From Chitinophagaceae bacterium (GTDB taxonomy: Bacteria > Bacteroidota > Bacteroidia > Chitinophagales > Chitinophagaceae), in NCBI GenBank assembly GCA_947458275.1, contig CANGYR010000004.1, positions 1-64,000 on the forward strand: a stretch of DNA of 64,000 nucleotides, read 5' to 3'. Below the pieces are notes generated by a model, which searched no databases, was not told the origin of the DNA, and worked only from the letters and a program-made list of their open reading frames with translations. A program made the translations under genes and the position numbers. Below are positions 45,437 through 54,680 of this stretch, one piece after another; the stretch's first letter is position 1; every line of letters begins with the position of its first letter.

Positions 45437-46279
45437 ATGAATATATACAAAAAGCTGACTTTCCAGTATATAAGAATGAAGTTAAACATTCTTTACCGAA
45501 TTAATCCGGTTAAGGCCGGACAGTTGGCATTCAGATTATTTACCACTCCTATAAGATTTCCCAGAAAAAACAGCGAAATATTCCTTAACGCCTCATCAAT
45601 AAAGATAAATGTCGACGGTAAGATGATTAAAGGAGCTGTTTTTAACAGTAATCAAACCCGTAAAGCACTCATCTTACATGGATTTTCATCCTCAAAAGAA
45701 AAATTCGATTATTATGTGCAGCCATTAATCGACAAAAATTATCAGGTATTTGCATTCGATGCGCCGGCGCACGGTGAAAGTGAAGGAAAAACAGTCAATG
45801 CAGTTGAATATGCAGCAATGATCAAAAAGATAAACAATGATTTTGGAAAAATAGATGCATATATCTCCCATTCATTTGGCGGACTAGCATTGAGTCTGGC
45901 ACTTGAAGAAATGGAACATGATCATCAAACCAAAGTTGTACTGATAGCTCCCGCTACCGAAACTACCACTGCTATTGATTCAGCATTCAAAGTTATCGGA
46001 GTGAAAAATTCAAATATTAAAACCTCGATGAAAGATATTATATATAACCTAAGTGGAAAAACTGCCGATTGGTATTCGGTCAGGCGTGCCCTGCATAATG
46101 TTAAAGCCGATATTCTCTGGGTACATGATAAAGATGATGATACAACACCAATCAATGATGCACTTCGGGTGAAAGAAGACAACCATCAAAATATAAAATT
46201 TTACATTACAGAAGGCCTCGGGCACAGTCGGATTTATAAGAATGAAACTACCATAAAACAAATCATTGACTTCTTTTGA
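45437..46279 (+). CDS. Alpha/beta hydrolase
   Basis: Protein of about 280 aa with the alpha/beta-hydrolase core: ALILHGFSSSKEKFDYYV (oxyanion region), YQVFAFDAPAHGESEGKTVN, and SHSFGGLALSLAL, where the nucleophile elbow is SHSFGG. The acid and base are likely in HDKDDDTTPI and GLGHSRIYKN. Substrate unknown (ester or peptide). The frame also allows a TTG at 45428, but that codon would overlap the TAACTTTG promoter element, so the ATG at 45437 is preferred. Confidence 0.87.
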   Translation: MNIYKKLTFQYIRMKLNILYRINPVKAGQLAFRLFTTPIRFPRKNSEIFLNASSIKINVDGKMIKGAVFNSNQTRKALILHGFSSSKEKFDYYVQPLIDKNYQVFAFDAPAHGESEGKTVNAVEYAAMIKKINNDFGKIDAYISHSFGGLALSLALEEMEHDHQTKVVLIAPATETTTAIDSAFKVIGVKNSNIKTSMKDIIYNLSGKTADWYSVRRALHNVKADILWVHDKDDDTTPINDALRVKEDNHQNIKFYITEGLGHSRIYKNETTIKQIIDFF

Positions 46280-46315
46280 CGACCGTCATTCTTTTGTTGA
46301 TTTTTTCAAAAAAAA

Positions 46316-46344
46316 TTTGATTTTTCAATTTTAAACTAATATTG
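46316..46344 (+). promoter_or_regulatory. Possible topA promoter (near-consensus)
   Basis: TTTG (46316-46319), a 17-base spacer and TAATATTG (46337-46344), one mismatch from TAnnTTTG. The implied leader is about 135 bases. The rest of the 205-base gap before topA is AT-rich with nothing else recognisable. Confidence 0.3.
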
Positions 46345-46484
46345 CATTCTGAAATTTTCGTTTTATTCTTTTCAAAAAGAGAGAATTTAACGGCTGAAAT
46401 TCAGATAAAACGGGCTTTTTTTGTAAAATGTCAGATATTATTTTCCCATATCCGATAACCCATATTATAAAATAAATTAAGACT

Positions 46485-49046
46485 ATGGCTAAAAATTTGT
46501 TGATTGTGGAGTCTCCTGCGAAAGCTAAAACCATTGAGGCTATTCTGGGGAAAGACTTTGAGGTTAAAAGCTGTTATGGTCATATCCGTGATTTGGAAAA
46601 GAATGACATGGGCATTGACATTGAGAATAATTTTACACCTAAATATATAGTACCCGCGGAAAAAGAAAGAGTCGTCAAAGAATTAAAAAGCCTTGCGAAG
46701 AAAGCTGATGAAGTCTGGCTTGCATCGGATGAGGACCGCGAGGGAGAAAGCATCAGCTGGCATCTTGCGGAAATTTTAAACCTTGACCCCGCAACTACCA
46801 AACGCATCGTTTTCCACGAAATTACCAAGCCCGCCATACAAAAAGCAGTTCAGTCACCCCGCACCATTAACATGGATCTGGTAAATGCCCAGCAAGCCCG
46901 CAGGGTGCTCGACAGAATTGTGGGATTTGAGCTCAGTCCGGTTCTTTGGCGTAAAATTGGACAAAAAGGCGGATTGAGTGCCGGTCGTGTACAAAGCGTA
47001 GCCGTTAAACTGATTGTTGAAAAAGAAAGAGAAATCAATCAATTTAAAGCAGTAAGCAATTTTAAAGTTGAAGCATCTCTGGCGGCCACGGATTTAAATA
47101 ACAAAACAGTCAATTTCAAAGCCGAAGGAGCAAAATACAATCAACCCGAGCAAGCCGAAGTATTTTTACAGTCTTGTATCGGAGCCGAATATGAAGTGAA
47201 AGATGTACAGGTTCGGCCGGGGAAACGCACCCCTGCGCCTCCATTTACCACCTCTACCCTGCAACAGGAAGCCTCAAGAAAACTGGGATATGGAGTGAGC
47301 AAAACCATGCTCATTGCACAGAAATTATATGAAAGCGGAAAGATAACCTACATGCGTACCGACAGCGTAAATCTGAGTGATACGGCCATGAAAGGAATAA
47401 AATCTGAAATATCCAAAAGTTACGGTGACCGTTACCTGCAGACACGTCGTTATAAAAACAAAAATGAAAGTGCACAGGAAGCGCACGAAGCAATTCGTCC
47501 TACTTACATGGAAAATCATTCCGTCAGCGACCCGGATCTTAATCGTTTATATGAATTAATCTGGAAACGTACCATTGCCTCTCAAATGAGCGATGCGGAA
47601 CTGGAAAAAACAACCGCTAAAATTTCCATCAGTACCAACAATGAAGAACTGACTGCAAGCGGAGAAGTATTGAAATTTGATGGCTTTTTAAAAGTATATC
47701 TGGAAAGCACAGACGAAGAGGAAAATGAAAATGAAGGAGAAAGCAGATTACCCAATCTTACCGTGGGACAGAAACTTGCTTTCAATCAAATGTCTGCTAC
47801 CGAAAAATTCACCAAGCATTCTGCCCGCTATACGGAGGCCTCGCTTGTAAAAAAAATGGAAGAATTGGGCATTGGCCGTCCGAGTACTTACGCTCCTACT
47901 ATTTCTACCATCATCAAAAGAACCTATGTAGAAAAAAGAGATAAGGAACCGGTAAAAAGAGATTTCAGGATTTTGTTGCTGAAAAATGATACCATAAAGA
48001 AAACAACAGAACAGGAAAATACAGGAGCTGAGAAAGCCAAACTGTTTCCAACAGATCTGGGATTGGTAGTTACTGATTTTCTAAACCAACATTTTCAAAA
48101 CGTCATGGATTATTCTTTCACGGCGAATATTGAAAAAGAATTTGATGAAATCGCTGAAGGTAAAATTAAATGGAGCAATATGGTGTCTTCATTTTATAAA
48201 CCTTTTCACAGTGGTGTAGCCCATACTTTGGAGACAGCTGAAAGAGCCGTAGGCGAAAGAGTGCTGGGTGTTGCAGAAGATGGGAAAAGTGTAATTGCCC
48301 GCATGGGAAGATATGGTCCGATGGTGCAGATAGGCGCATCTACCGATGAGGAAAAACCAAGATACGCCAAATTAAAAGCCAATCAAAGCATTGAAACCAT
48401 CAGCTTCGAAGAAGCCATGGAATTGTTCAAGCTACCTTTGCAATTAGGCGAACACGAAGGGTTGGAAGTAACTGTAAATATTGGAAGATTTGGTCCTTAT
48501 GTGAAATGGGGTGAACAATTCATTTCCATTCCAAAAGGAGAAGAGCCTACTGATGTAGATTTAAAAAGAGCTGTTGAGATTATCTCAGCCAAACAAATTG
48601 AGGATGCTCCCATTGGATTTTACGATGAAAAGCCCATTACAAAAGGAAAAGGAAGATTTGGCCCGTTTATCAAATGGAATGATTTGTTCATCAACATACC
48701 CAGAGCGTACAATTTTGATATACTTACTCAGGAAGACTGCAACGAATTGATTGCAAAAAAAATAGAAAAAGAATCCAACCGATTTATACAACAGTGGCCC
48801 GAAGAAAAAATCGCCATTGAAAACGGTCGCTGGGGTGCGTTTATACGTTTCGGTAAGAAAATGCTTAAACTTACGGGCAGTGGCGCCAATGGGAAATATA
48901 CCAAAGAAGAACTGGCGGTCATAGATCTGGACAGTATCAAAAAAATGATTGTTGAACAGGATCCCAAGGCATTTGACAAAAAGACTGCGAAGAAAAAAAC
49001 GGCAACAAAAAAAACCGTTACTAAAAAATCTGCGAAAAAGAAATAA
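46485..49046 (+). CDS. topA: DNA topoisomerase I
   Basis: Type IA topoisomerase of 853 aa that relaxes negative supercoils. The TOPRIM domain starts at LLIVESPAKAKTIEAIL and includes LASDEDREGESISWHLAEIL. The active-site tyrosine (residue 289) is in GKITYMRTDSVNLSD, and SAQEAHEAIRPT and LGIGRPSTYAPTISTI follow. The C-terminal part has glycine-rich repeats (RFGPFIKWND, RWGAFIRFGKK) instead of zinc fingers and ends in a Lys/Thr/Ala-rich tail (about the last 25 residues), which probably binds DNA. The length is normal for the phylum. Confidence 0.97.
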   Translation: MAKNLLIVESPAKAKTIEAILGKDFEVKSCYGHIRDLEKNDMGIDIENNFTPKYIVPAEKERVVKELKSLAKKADEVWLASDEDREGESISWHLAEILNLDPATTKRIVFHEITKPAIQKAVQSPRTINMDLVNAQQARRVLDRIVGFELSPVLWRKIGQKGGLSAGRVQSVAVKLIVEKEREINQFKAVSNFKVEASLAATDLNNKTVNFKAEGAKYNQPEQAEVFLQSCIGAEYEVKDVQVRPGKRTPAPPFTTSTLQQEASRKLGYGVSKTMLIAQKLYESGKITYMRTDSVNLSDTAMKGIKSEISKSYGDRYLQTRRYKNKNESAQEAHEAIRPTYMENHSVSDPDLNRLYELIWKRTIASQMSDAELEKTTAKISISTNNEELTASGEVLKFDGFLKVYLESTDEEENENEGESRLPNLTVGQKLAFNQMSATEKFTKHSARYTEASLVKKMEELGIGRPSTYAPTISTIIKRTYVEKRDKEPVKRDFRILLLKNDTIKKTTEQENTGAEKAKLFPTDLGLVVTDFLNQHFQNVMDYSFTANIEKEFDEIAEGKIKWSNMVSSFYKPFHSGVAHTLETAERAVGERVLGVAEDGKSVIARMGRYGPMVQIGASTDEEKPRYAKLKANQSIETISFEEAMELFKLPLQLGEHEGLEVTVNIGRFGPYVKWGEQFISIPKGEEPTDVDLKRAVEIISAKQIEDAPIGFYDEKPITKGKGRFGPFIKWNDLFINIPRAYNFDILTQEDCNELIAKKIEKESNRFIQQWPEEKIAIENGRWGAFIRFGKKMLKLTGSGANGKYTKEELAVIDLDSIKKMIVEQDPKAFDKKTAKKKTATKKTVTKKSAKKK

Positions 49047-49132
49047 TCTATTTCCGTTTTTCAGAAAAAATTAAAGTTTGTCACGCCTGTGGAAAATTTA
49101 AGTCGCTCATTAAGAGTCATCTTAACGAAATT

Positions 49133-49150
49133 GGAATCAAATACGATTCC
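49133..49150 (+). promoter_or_regulatory. Stem-loop directly before a TTG start
   Basis: GGAATC (49133-49138) and GATTCC (49145-49150) pair around a six-base loop, ending two bases before the TTG start of the SirB1-like gene. A second small inverted repeat, TTAAGA...TCTTAA, lies just upstream (about 49110-49125). Either could influence initiation; the role is inferred. Confidence 0.35.
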
Positions 49151-49152
49151 CA

Positions 49153-50022
49153 TTGACTGAAAATAAAGAAATAGAAGCGCTGTTCAGACTGATAGACGAT
49201 CCGGACGAGGATGTATACAATACCGTTAGTGAAAAGATTATCTCATTTGGTAAAGAAATCATTCCCAATCTCGAGCATTTTTGGGAAAATGTAAGAAATG
49301 AAGAAACGCAAGAACGTATTGAATTGCTGATTCACCGTTTGCATTTCAGAGATCTTACACAGGAATTGACTGACTGGGCAAAAAACAGTTCGGATTTACT
49401 CACCGGCGCTATTATTGTCTCCAAATACCACTATCCCGATATGCAGCCCACGCAGGTGAGGCAATCTATCGAGAAACTCAGAAGAAATATATGGCTCGAA
49501 TTAAACAGCTATCTCACTCCGATGGAGAGGATAAATGTATTCAACAGCATATTTTTCAATTACTACAAACACAGCGGAGTGGAAATCGGATACGAAAATC
49601 CGGAACATTTTCTGATTAATAAAACACTGGAAAGCAGAAAAGGAAATGCCATTAGCAATGGTATCATTTATCAGATACTTTGTCAGCTCCTGGATATTCC
49701 GGTTAAAGCCATAAACATACCCCGGCAATTCTTACTTGGTTATTTTGATGAACAATATGAAGTATTAAATCCATCCGGACACAGTTCGGAGAAAATCATA
49801 TTTTTTATTGATCCTCTGAATGGGCAGATGTATTCTCACAAAGACATTGAAAATTATTTTAAAAGACTTTCAGTTCCTCCAACTGCCTCCTATTTCAGGG
49901 CAAATAACAACAAACGTATCATTCAATTGCTGCTGCATGAGTTGGGGAAATGTTATGACAATGAAAACAATCAGTATAAACTGAATGAATTAATTTCACT
50001 TGCAAATATTTTAGACGAATGA
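49153..50022 (+). CDS. SirB1/transglutaminase-like core 2 protein
   Basis: Protein of 289 aa. An N-terminal helical repeat region (EALFRLIDDPDEDVYNTVSEKIISFGKEIIPNLEHFWE) leads into a SirB1-type domain: YYKHSGVEIGYENPEHFLINKTLESRKGNAISNGIIYQILCQLLDIPVKAINIPRQFLLGYFD, then FFIDPLNGQMYS. The family position usually seen as a P-x-H-F histidine reads PRQF here. In-frame stops at 49099, 49111 and 49123 leave no upstream ATG, so TTG at 49153 is the only plausible start. It overlaps the DUF952 gene by 4 bases (ATGA). Role unknown. Confidence 0.82.
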   Translation: MTENKEIEALFRLIDDPDEDVYNTVSEKIISFGKEIIPNLEHFWENVRNEETQERIELLIHRLHFRDLTQELTDWAKNSSDLLTGAIIVSKYHYPDMQPTQVRQSIEKLRRNIWLELNSYLTPMERINVFNSIFFNYYKHSGVEIGYENPEHFLINKTLESRKGNAISNGIIYQILCQLLDIPVKAINIPRQFLLGYFDEQYEVLNPSGHSSEKIIFFIDPLNGQMYSHKDIENYFKRLSVPPTASYFRANNNKRIIQLLLHELGKCYDNENNQYKLNELISLANILDE

Positions 50023-50312
50023 TTTATCACATCACTACTAAAAATGAATGGCAGAAAGCTGTTGAACAGGGATTTTTCGAGGCTTCATCACTGCATACAG
50101 AGGGATTCATCCATACCAGCAAAGAAGAACAGGTAAAGGGTGTCCTGGAAAGATATTATCAAAATCAGTCTGACCTGATAAAGCTGCACATTGATGAAAA
50201 TAAGCTAACGGCTCCGTTGAAATATGAGCTTGCCCCGTCTGTCAATGAAGAATTTCCGCATATCTATGGCAAATTGAATCTGGATGCTGTTGTGAACACA
50301 GAAGCGTTGTAG
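50019..50312 (+). CDS. DUF952 family protein
   Basis: Small protein of 97 aa: MIYHITTKNEWQKAVEQGFFEASSLHTEGFIHTS at the N-terminus is the DUF952 signature (proposed glutathione-S-transferase-like or ADP-ribosyltransferase-like fold; no proven reaction). LIKLHIDENKLTAPLKYELAP and FPHIYGKLNLDAVV complete the domain. It is translationally coupled to the upstream SirB1-like gene. Confidence 0.87.
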   Translation: MIYHITTKNEWQKAVEQGFFEASSLHTEGFIHTSKEEQVKGVLERYYQNQSDLIKLHIDENKLTAPLKYELAPSVNEEFPHIYGKLNLDAVVNTEAL

Positions 50313-50321
50313 TTTTTGTTC

Positions 50322-50329
50322 TACCTTTG
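50322..50329 (+). promoter_or_regulatory. -7 promoter element of msrA, leaderless type
   Basis: TACCTTTG matches TAnnTTTG, with the msrA ATG (50335) only 5 bases later. No well-spaced -33 TTTG was found. Confidence 0.45.
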
Positions 50330-50334
50330 TGAGC

Positions 50335-50892
50335 ATGAATGAGTCAAAAGAAAATCCAATTGAAACAGCCACCCTTGGTAACGGATGTTTTTGGTGCACT
50401 GAAGCTGTTTTCCAGCAACTTAAAGGAGTATTGTCAGTAAAAAGCGGTTACAGCGGTGGACATACGAATAGTCCTGATTACAAATCTGTTTGCGGCGGAC
50501 ATACCGGACATGCTGAATGTCTGCAAATCGTCTTTGACCCAACTATCATTAGTTATCAAGAAATCCTTGAAGTCTTTTGGAAAACCCATGACCCTACTAC
50601 GCTCAACAGGCAGGAAAATGACATAGGTACTCAGTACAGAAGTGTGATTTTTTATCACAATGACCAGCAGAAGGAAAAAGCACATGATTATATTAATCAG
50701 TTGACCGAAGTCGGGACGTATGCATCTCCGATCGTGACTACACTTGAGTCCATGACGAAATTTTATCCTGCGGAGGAGTATCATCAAAACTATTTCAATT
50801 TGAACGGGACAGTCCCATATTGTGCGATGGTCGTCAGACCGAAAGTGGAGAAATTTAAAAAAGAATTTTCAGCCAAATTGAAAAAATTGTAG
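50335..50892 (+). CDS. msrA: Peptide-methionine (S)-S-oxide reductase
   Basis: Repairs oxidised methionine. The N-terminal catalytic motif is LGNGCFWCTEAVFQQLKGV (nucleophile in GCFWC), followed by VKSGYSGGHTNSPDYKSVCGGHTGHAE, HDPTTLNRQENDIGTQYRSVIFYH and YFNLNGTVPYCAMVVRPKVEKF. The length of 185 aa is typical. A GTG at 50329 is in frame but overlaps the TACCTTTG element, so the ATG at 50335 is chosen. It lacks a signal peptide and is therefore cytoplasmic. Confidence 0.94.
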   Translation: MNESKENPIETATLGNGCFWCTEAVFQQLKGVLSVKSGYSGGHTNSPDYKSVCGGHTGHAECLQIVFDPTIISYQEILEVFWKTHDPTTLNRQENDIGTQYRSVIFYHNDQQKEKAHDYINQLTEVGTYASPIVTTLESMTKFYPAEEYHQNYFNLNGTVPYCAMVVRPKVEKFKKEFSAKLKKL

Positions 50893-51038
50893 GATTAAGT
50901 AGTTTGCTAATCAACGACTTAGTAATAATCTGACAGAGATTTAATCTATCTGATGAAACATTGGTCATTGTTATTGATAATTAAGAATTTAATAATTAGA
51001 TTTACATGAGCGTACTACTCTTACATAAACCTTCAATA

Positions 51039-52742
51039 ATGTTCAGGAACTATACAGTCAAATTGATTGTTATGCTGGCTGCTTTAAGTTTGATTGATAA
51101 TAATTTATCAGCTCAAAGCAATATAATCAGACCGTATAATGCCATATACTCAGTCAATATTAATGGAGGAAGTACATTAATTGGTAATACGATTCTAAAT
51201 GCGATGAATTCATCCAATGCGGTTGATTTTACAAAAATGAATGCTCTTACCAATACCAATGACGGAACCGGTAATTATGGAAATGACGGCGAGAATATGC
51301 AGTTTGTAGACGTAGATCAAATTGCGGCCACTAAAAATTCATCTTCTGCAAATATGGTACTCCCTTCAGGTACCAATACCATCAAATTTGCAAGACTCTA
51401 TTGGGGTGGCAGATTTGATACCACCGGAATAACCAATGTGGCAGACACACTCAGAAAAGTAAAATTGCGATTTGCAAATGGCTCCTATACCAATCTTTCT
51501 ACAGCAATTTCCAATGTTGACCTTTCGTCCATATTATTCAATGGGGTTAATACATCTCAAAAAAACTATCAGTCTTATATAGATATCACAAGTTTTGTGA
51601 ACACCAATAAAGCAGGCACATATACTGTTGCGGATATTCCTATCTCTACCGGATCAATTGCCAATGGCGGTTATTTTGGTGGCTGGGCAATCGTAGTTGC
51701 CTATGAAAATTTATCTGAACCTTTCAACAGCATAAGAATATTTGACGGATTCTCCAAAGTGGCTGCAGGAACAGGTACCAATTCTTTAAGTATCAATTTA
51801 TCAGGACTGAATGTACCTTCCACTACCCTTGCTTCCGGAGATGCGGTTATGGGTGCCATGGTTTGGGAAGGAGATGCGAGTCTGGGATCATCTGCAACAA
51901 ATCCTGCGGGAGATTTTATTAAGATCAATAATGTGGCTGTGAGTAATTCACTAAATACTGTCGCTAATTTTTGGAATGGAAGTATCACCAAAAACAACAC
52001 AAGAGTTACCAACAAAAATCCAAACTACAATAATCAAATGGGTATTGACATTGATGAGGTAAATGTTGGTACCGGGTATAATATACAACCCAATGCGACA
52101 AGCGTAAATGTTCAGTTTGGTACAGAAGCAGACACCTATTTTCCCAGTTTGTTTACTTTTATTGTCAGAGCAAAACAAGGCTCTCTGCCGGTCAAACTAA
52201 TCTCTTTTACAGCAAATAAAACAACTGACAATGATGCTTTGCTGAATTGGACTACTGCATCTGAGGTAGGTACTGATTTTTTTGAAATTGAAAAAAGTGA
52301 GGATGGAATCAATTTTACTTTTATTGGAAAAGTGAAAAGTCTTGGTGCTGCAAGTGTTGGCAGGAGCTATAATTTTAAAGAAAAAATAAATAACTCAGCT
52401 ACTGTTGTTTATTATCGTCTTAAAATAGTTGACAATGACGGACAATTTAATTATTCAACAATAGCTGCCATTAAATTCGGCAGGAATATTATTGATTATA
52501 AAGTATATCCCAATCCATTTGTCTCAGATATCTATATATTATTAAGTGGAGAAAAGAAATCAACTTCGACAATAAGAATCATGACTTTGGATGGAAAGGA
52601 ATTGTTCAGAAAAACAGAAATAATTAGTCCCGGTGAAAACATTGTGAGTATCAGTGAAGTTAATAATATCCCCAAAGGCAATTATTTACTTGAAATAATT
52701 ACTGAAAACAAGAGGCAAATTCAGAAAATATTGAAGAATTAA
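51039..52742 (+). CDS. Secreted T9SS cargo protein, DUF3344-like N-terminal region
   Basis: Protein of about 567 aa with a signal peptide (MFRNYTVKLIVMLAALSLIDNNLSAQ). An upstream in-frame ATG at 51006 would spoil the signal peptide. The main domain has KFARLYWGGRFD, YFGGWAIVVAYENLSEPFNSIRIFDGF and GDAVMGAMVWEGD, resembling the DUF3344-type beta domain of surface proteins. A linker SLPVKLISFTANKTTDNDALLNWTTASE follows, then a T9SS type A sorting domain (YPNPFVSDIYILLSGE ... IRIMTLDGKELFRK ... GNYLLEI ... IQKILKN). The role is unknown; probably cell-surface or adhesive. Confidence 0.83.
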   Translation: MFRNYTVKLIVMLAALSLIDNNLSAQSNIIRPYNAIYSVNINGGSTLIGNTILNAMNSSNAVDFTKMNALTNTNDGTGNYGNDGENMQFVDVDQIAATKNSSSANMVLPSGTNTIKFARLYWGGRFDTTGITNVADTLRKVKLRFANGSYTNLSTAISNVDLSSILFNGVNTSQKNYQSYIDITSFVNTNKAGTYTVADIPISTGSIANGGYFGGWAIVVAYENLSEPFNSIRIFDGFSKVAAGTGTNSLSINLSGLNVPSTTLASGDAVMGAMVWEGDASLGSSATNPAGDFIKINNVAVSNSLNTVANFWNGSITKNNTRVTNKNPNYNNQMGIDIDEVNVGTGYNIQPNATSVNVQFGTEADTYFPSLFTFIVRAKQGSLPVKLISFTANKTTDNDALLNWTTASEVGTDFFEIEKSEDGINFTFIGKVKSLGAASVGRSYNFKEKINNSATVVYYRLKIVDNDGQFNYSTIAAIKFGRNIIDYKVYPNPFVSDIYILLSGEKKSTSTIRIMTLDGKELFRKTEIISPGENIVSISEVNNIPKGNYLLEIITENKRQIQKILKN

Positions 52743-52819
52743 GTTTTTCCAATTTCTCTGAAAAATACCTTTTTCTAACAAAAAACTGTCCAAAAGTTTT
52801 AAATTGTTAATTTTATTTA

Positions 52820-52827
52820 TAATTTTG
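52820..52827 (+). promoter_or_regulatory. -7 promoter element of the P-domain-like cargo gene
   Basis: TAATTTTG matches TAnnTTTG. The implied leader is about 135 bases and begins close to a hairpin at 52839-52861. Confidence 0.45.
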
Positions 52828-52838
52828 CAGTAAGGAAA

Positions 52839-52861
52839 AAAACTATTTTCTAAATAGTTTT
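52839..52861 (+). other. AT-rich hairpin near the 5' end of the leader
   Basis: AAAACTATTT (52839-52848) and AAATAGTTTT (52852-52861) form a perfect 10-bp stem with a three-base loop, 11 bases after the TAATTTTG element. It lies 105 bases before the cargo gene at 52966. It could stabilise the mRNA 5' end; it has no long T-run. Confidence 0.45.
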
Positions 52862-52965
52862 AAAATATCCAAGATTACTCCCCTATCCTTTGAGCAATTC
52901 TAATCCGAAATTCTGTTAATAATCAGTATTTTATAGTATCTAATCTAAAGTAAATATTTAAAAAT

Positions 52966-54630
52966 ATGAAAGGAATCATTTTGTCGATTTTATGTTCAGT
53001 TACATTATTTGTCAATGCGCAAACACCTGACAAAACATTTGCTACTACTACAACTTTGCCGCTTGATTTGGATGCAGGTACGAGCTACGCTTCTTGTACC
53101 AGCCCAGGAACCAAGGCATTTGACTTCACAGTAACGGGTGTAGGGACGCTTTCTGCAACAAATGCACTGAAGCAAATTAAAATTCAATTTGATGCTTCCT
53201 GCGGAGGAAATTTACGCGATATAGTAGGTTATATTAAATCACCCAATGGAACTTGTATAAAAATTTATACAGGAAACAGTGCGACACCAACCATGGGTAC
53301 GAGTTGGTCTTCAACATCCATCAATATCATTCTAACCAACCCCTCTACTTGTTTGACTGCTCCCAATGCATCAAATCTTCCCACTGGATCACTAACTTCA
53401 GCCACCTCATCCAGTAATTATGGATTTTTCTCAACCGGAAATGATCTTGTAAGTACTTTTAATAATGAATCTGCAAACGGGACTTGGTCAATTTACTGGT
53501 TTGAAAATGTCACGACAGCACCTTGCATTAAATCATTGTCTATTGTATTTGGAGATCCTGTAGTGAATAACAGACTGACTGATGGCGACAACTGTAGCAA
53601 CCCATTGCAGTGGGGAGGTGATCCAATCTGTGCATCTACAAATAGCAAGACCGGTAGCAATCAAATGCCGGGTTCACTCAGCGGTGCAGGCGGTGCCAGT
53701 TTTGGAACCATTGGAGGTGCGACATGTTCCTGGAATTCTGCTAATAACAATGATGTTTGGATTGAATTTACACCAAGAAATCAAACTACTTGCATAGGGA
53801 TCAGCGGACTTCAATTCAATCTTCAATCCATTGTAGTTACAGATGCCAATCAAGATGCGGACAATAATCCTTGTACCGGAACTGCACCATCGGCAGGAAA
53901 CGATCCAAGATGGACGATTGTTTCTTGTCCAAGAGATAATGTATACAACTCTCCCTCAGGATCTCAGAGAAATCAAAATCATTGCTTCACTTCTGTGCCC
54001 GGAAAGAAATACTTTCTTGTTGTAGACGGTAATGGTGGCGCGGAATCTCCTTTCTATATCTCCGGTACTTTGGGTGATTTTGATGCAGGTCCTCTTCCTG
54101 TTACACTACTTTCTTTCACTGCTTCCTTAATCAACGGTAATACCAATCTCAAATGGGTTACCGAGACAGAGCTAAACAATAAAGTTTTCATCATTGAAAG
54201 AAGCACCAACGGAAGAACCTGGGAATCAATAAAAGAAGTATCCGGTGCAGGAACAAGCTATATCAGAAACAACTATTTCCAGATTGACGAAAACACTCCG
54301 TCGGGAACAGTTTACTACAGAATCAAACAAGTTGATTTTGACGGCAGCTATTCTTATTCAGGAATACAAATAGTAAGAAACAACAAAAGCAGAGTCATCA
54401 ACGTTTTACCTAACCCCAGCAATGGCTTGTACGTTTTGCAGGGATTAAATAAAACAAAAGATAATTTTATCAAAATTTACGATGGTACAGGAAAAGTAAT
54501 TTTATCCAAAAACACTAAAATTGATAATTTTAAAATTGATCTGACTTCATTTGCTGATGGAATTTATTATCTTAATGTAAACAGTGATAATGAATATTCA
54601 GTGCAGAAATTAATCAAGAGAAGCAAATAA
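52966..54630 (+). CDS. Secreted T9SS cargo protein with P-domain-like region
   Basis: Protein of 554 aa with a signal peptide (MKGIILSILCSVTLFVNAQ). Residues about 25-190 resemble a proprotein-convertase P/Homo-B-like jelly roll (LKQIKIQFDASCGGNLRDIVGYIKSPNGTCIKIY ... ANGTWSIYWFENVT). A cysteine-containing beta domain follows (ATCSWNSANNNDVWIEFTP). The C-terminus has the LPVTLLSFTASLINGNTNLKWVTETE linker and a T9SS type A sorting domain (VLPNPSNGLYVLQGL ... IKIYDGTGKVIL ... DGIYYLNV ... VQKLIKR). Paralogous in layout to the preceding cargo gene. No protease catalytic domain is present, so it is probably an adhesive or accessory surface protein. Confidence 0.83.
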   Translation: MKGIILSILCSVTLFVNAQTPDKTFATTTTLPLDLDAGTSYASCTSPGTKAFDFTVTGVGTLSATNALKQIKIQFDASCGGNLRDIVGYIKSPNGTCIKIYTGNSATPTMGTSWSSTSINIILTNPSTCLTAPNASNLPTGSLTSATSSSNYGFFSTGNDLVSTFNNESANGTWSIYWFENVTTAPCIKSLSIVFGDPVVNNRLTDGDNCSNPLQWGGDPICASTNSKTGSNQMPGSLSGAGGASFGTIGGATCSWNSANNNDVWIEFTPRNQTTCIGISGLQFNLQSIVVTDANQDADNNPCTGTAPSAGNDPRWTIVSCPRDNVYNSPSGSQRNQNHCFTSVPGKKYFLVVDGNGGAESPFYISGTLGDFDAGPLPVTLLSFTASLINGNTNLKWVTETELNNKVFIIERSTNGRTWESIKEVSGAGTSYIRNNYFQIDENTPSGTVYYRIKQVDFDGSYSYSGIQIVRNNKSRVINVLPNPSNGLYVLQGLNKTKDNFIKIYDGTGKVILSKNTKIDNFKIDLTSFADGIYYLNVNSDNEYSVQKLIKRSK

Positions 54631-54647
54631 AATAAACAACATTTTTA

Positions 54648-54680
54648 AAATAGTCGCTTGTTCAGGCGACTATTTTTTTT
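54648..54680. terminator. Bidirectional terminator between the cargo and ABC-binding genes
   Basis: AAATAGTCGC (54648-54657) and GCGACTATTT (54666-54675) form a 10-bp stem with an 8-base loop, with T-runs in both directions (54673-54680 on plus). It overlaps the stop codon of the minus-strand gene ending at 54670. Confidence 0.88.

Noticed and set aside
46331-46534. 67-codon minus-strand frame before topA with hydrophobic residues
   Set aside because: It starts inside topA, lies in AT-rich DNA that encodes hydrophobic residues by chance, and has no promoter or family match.
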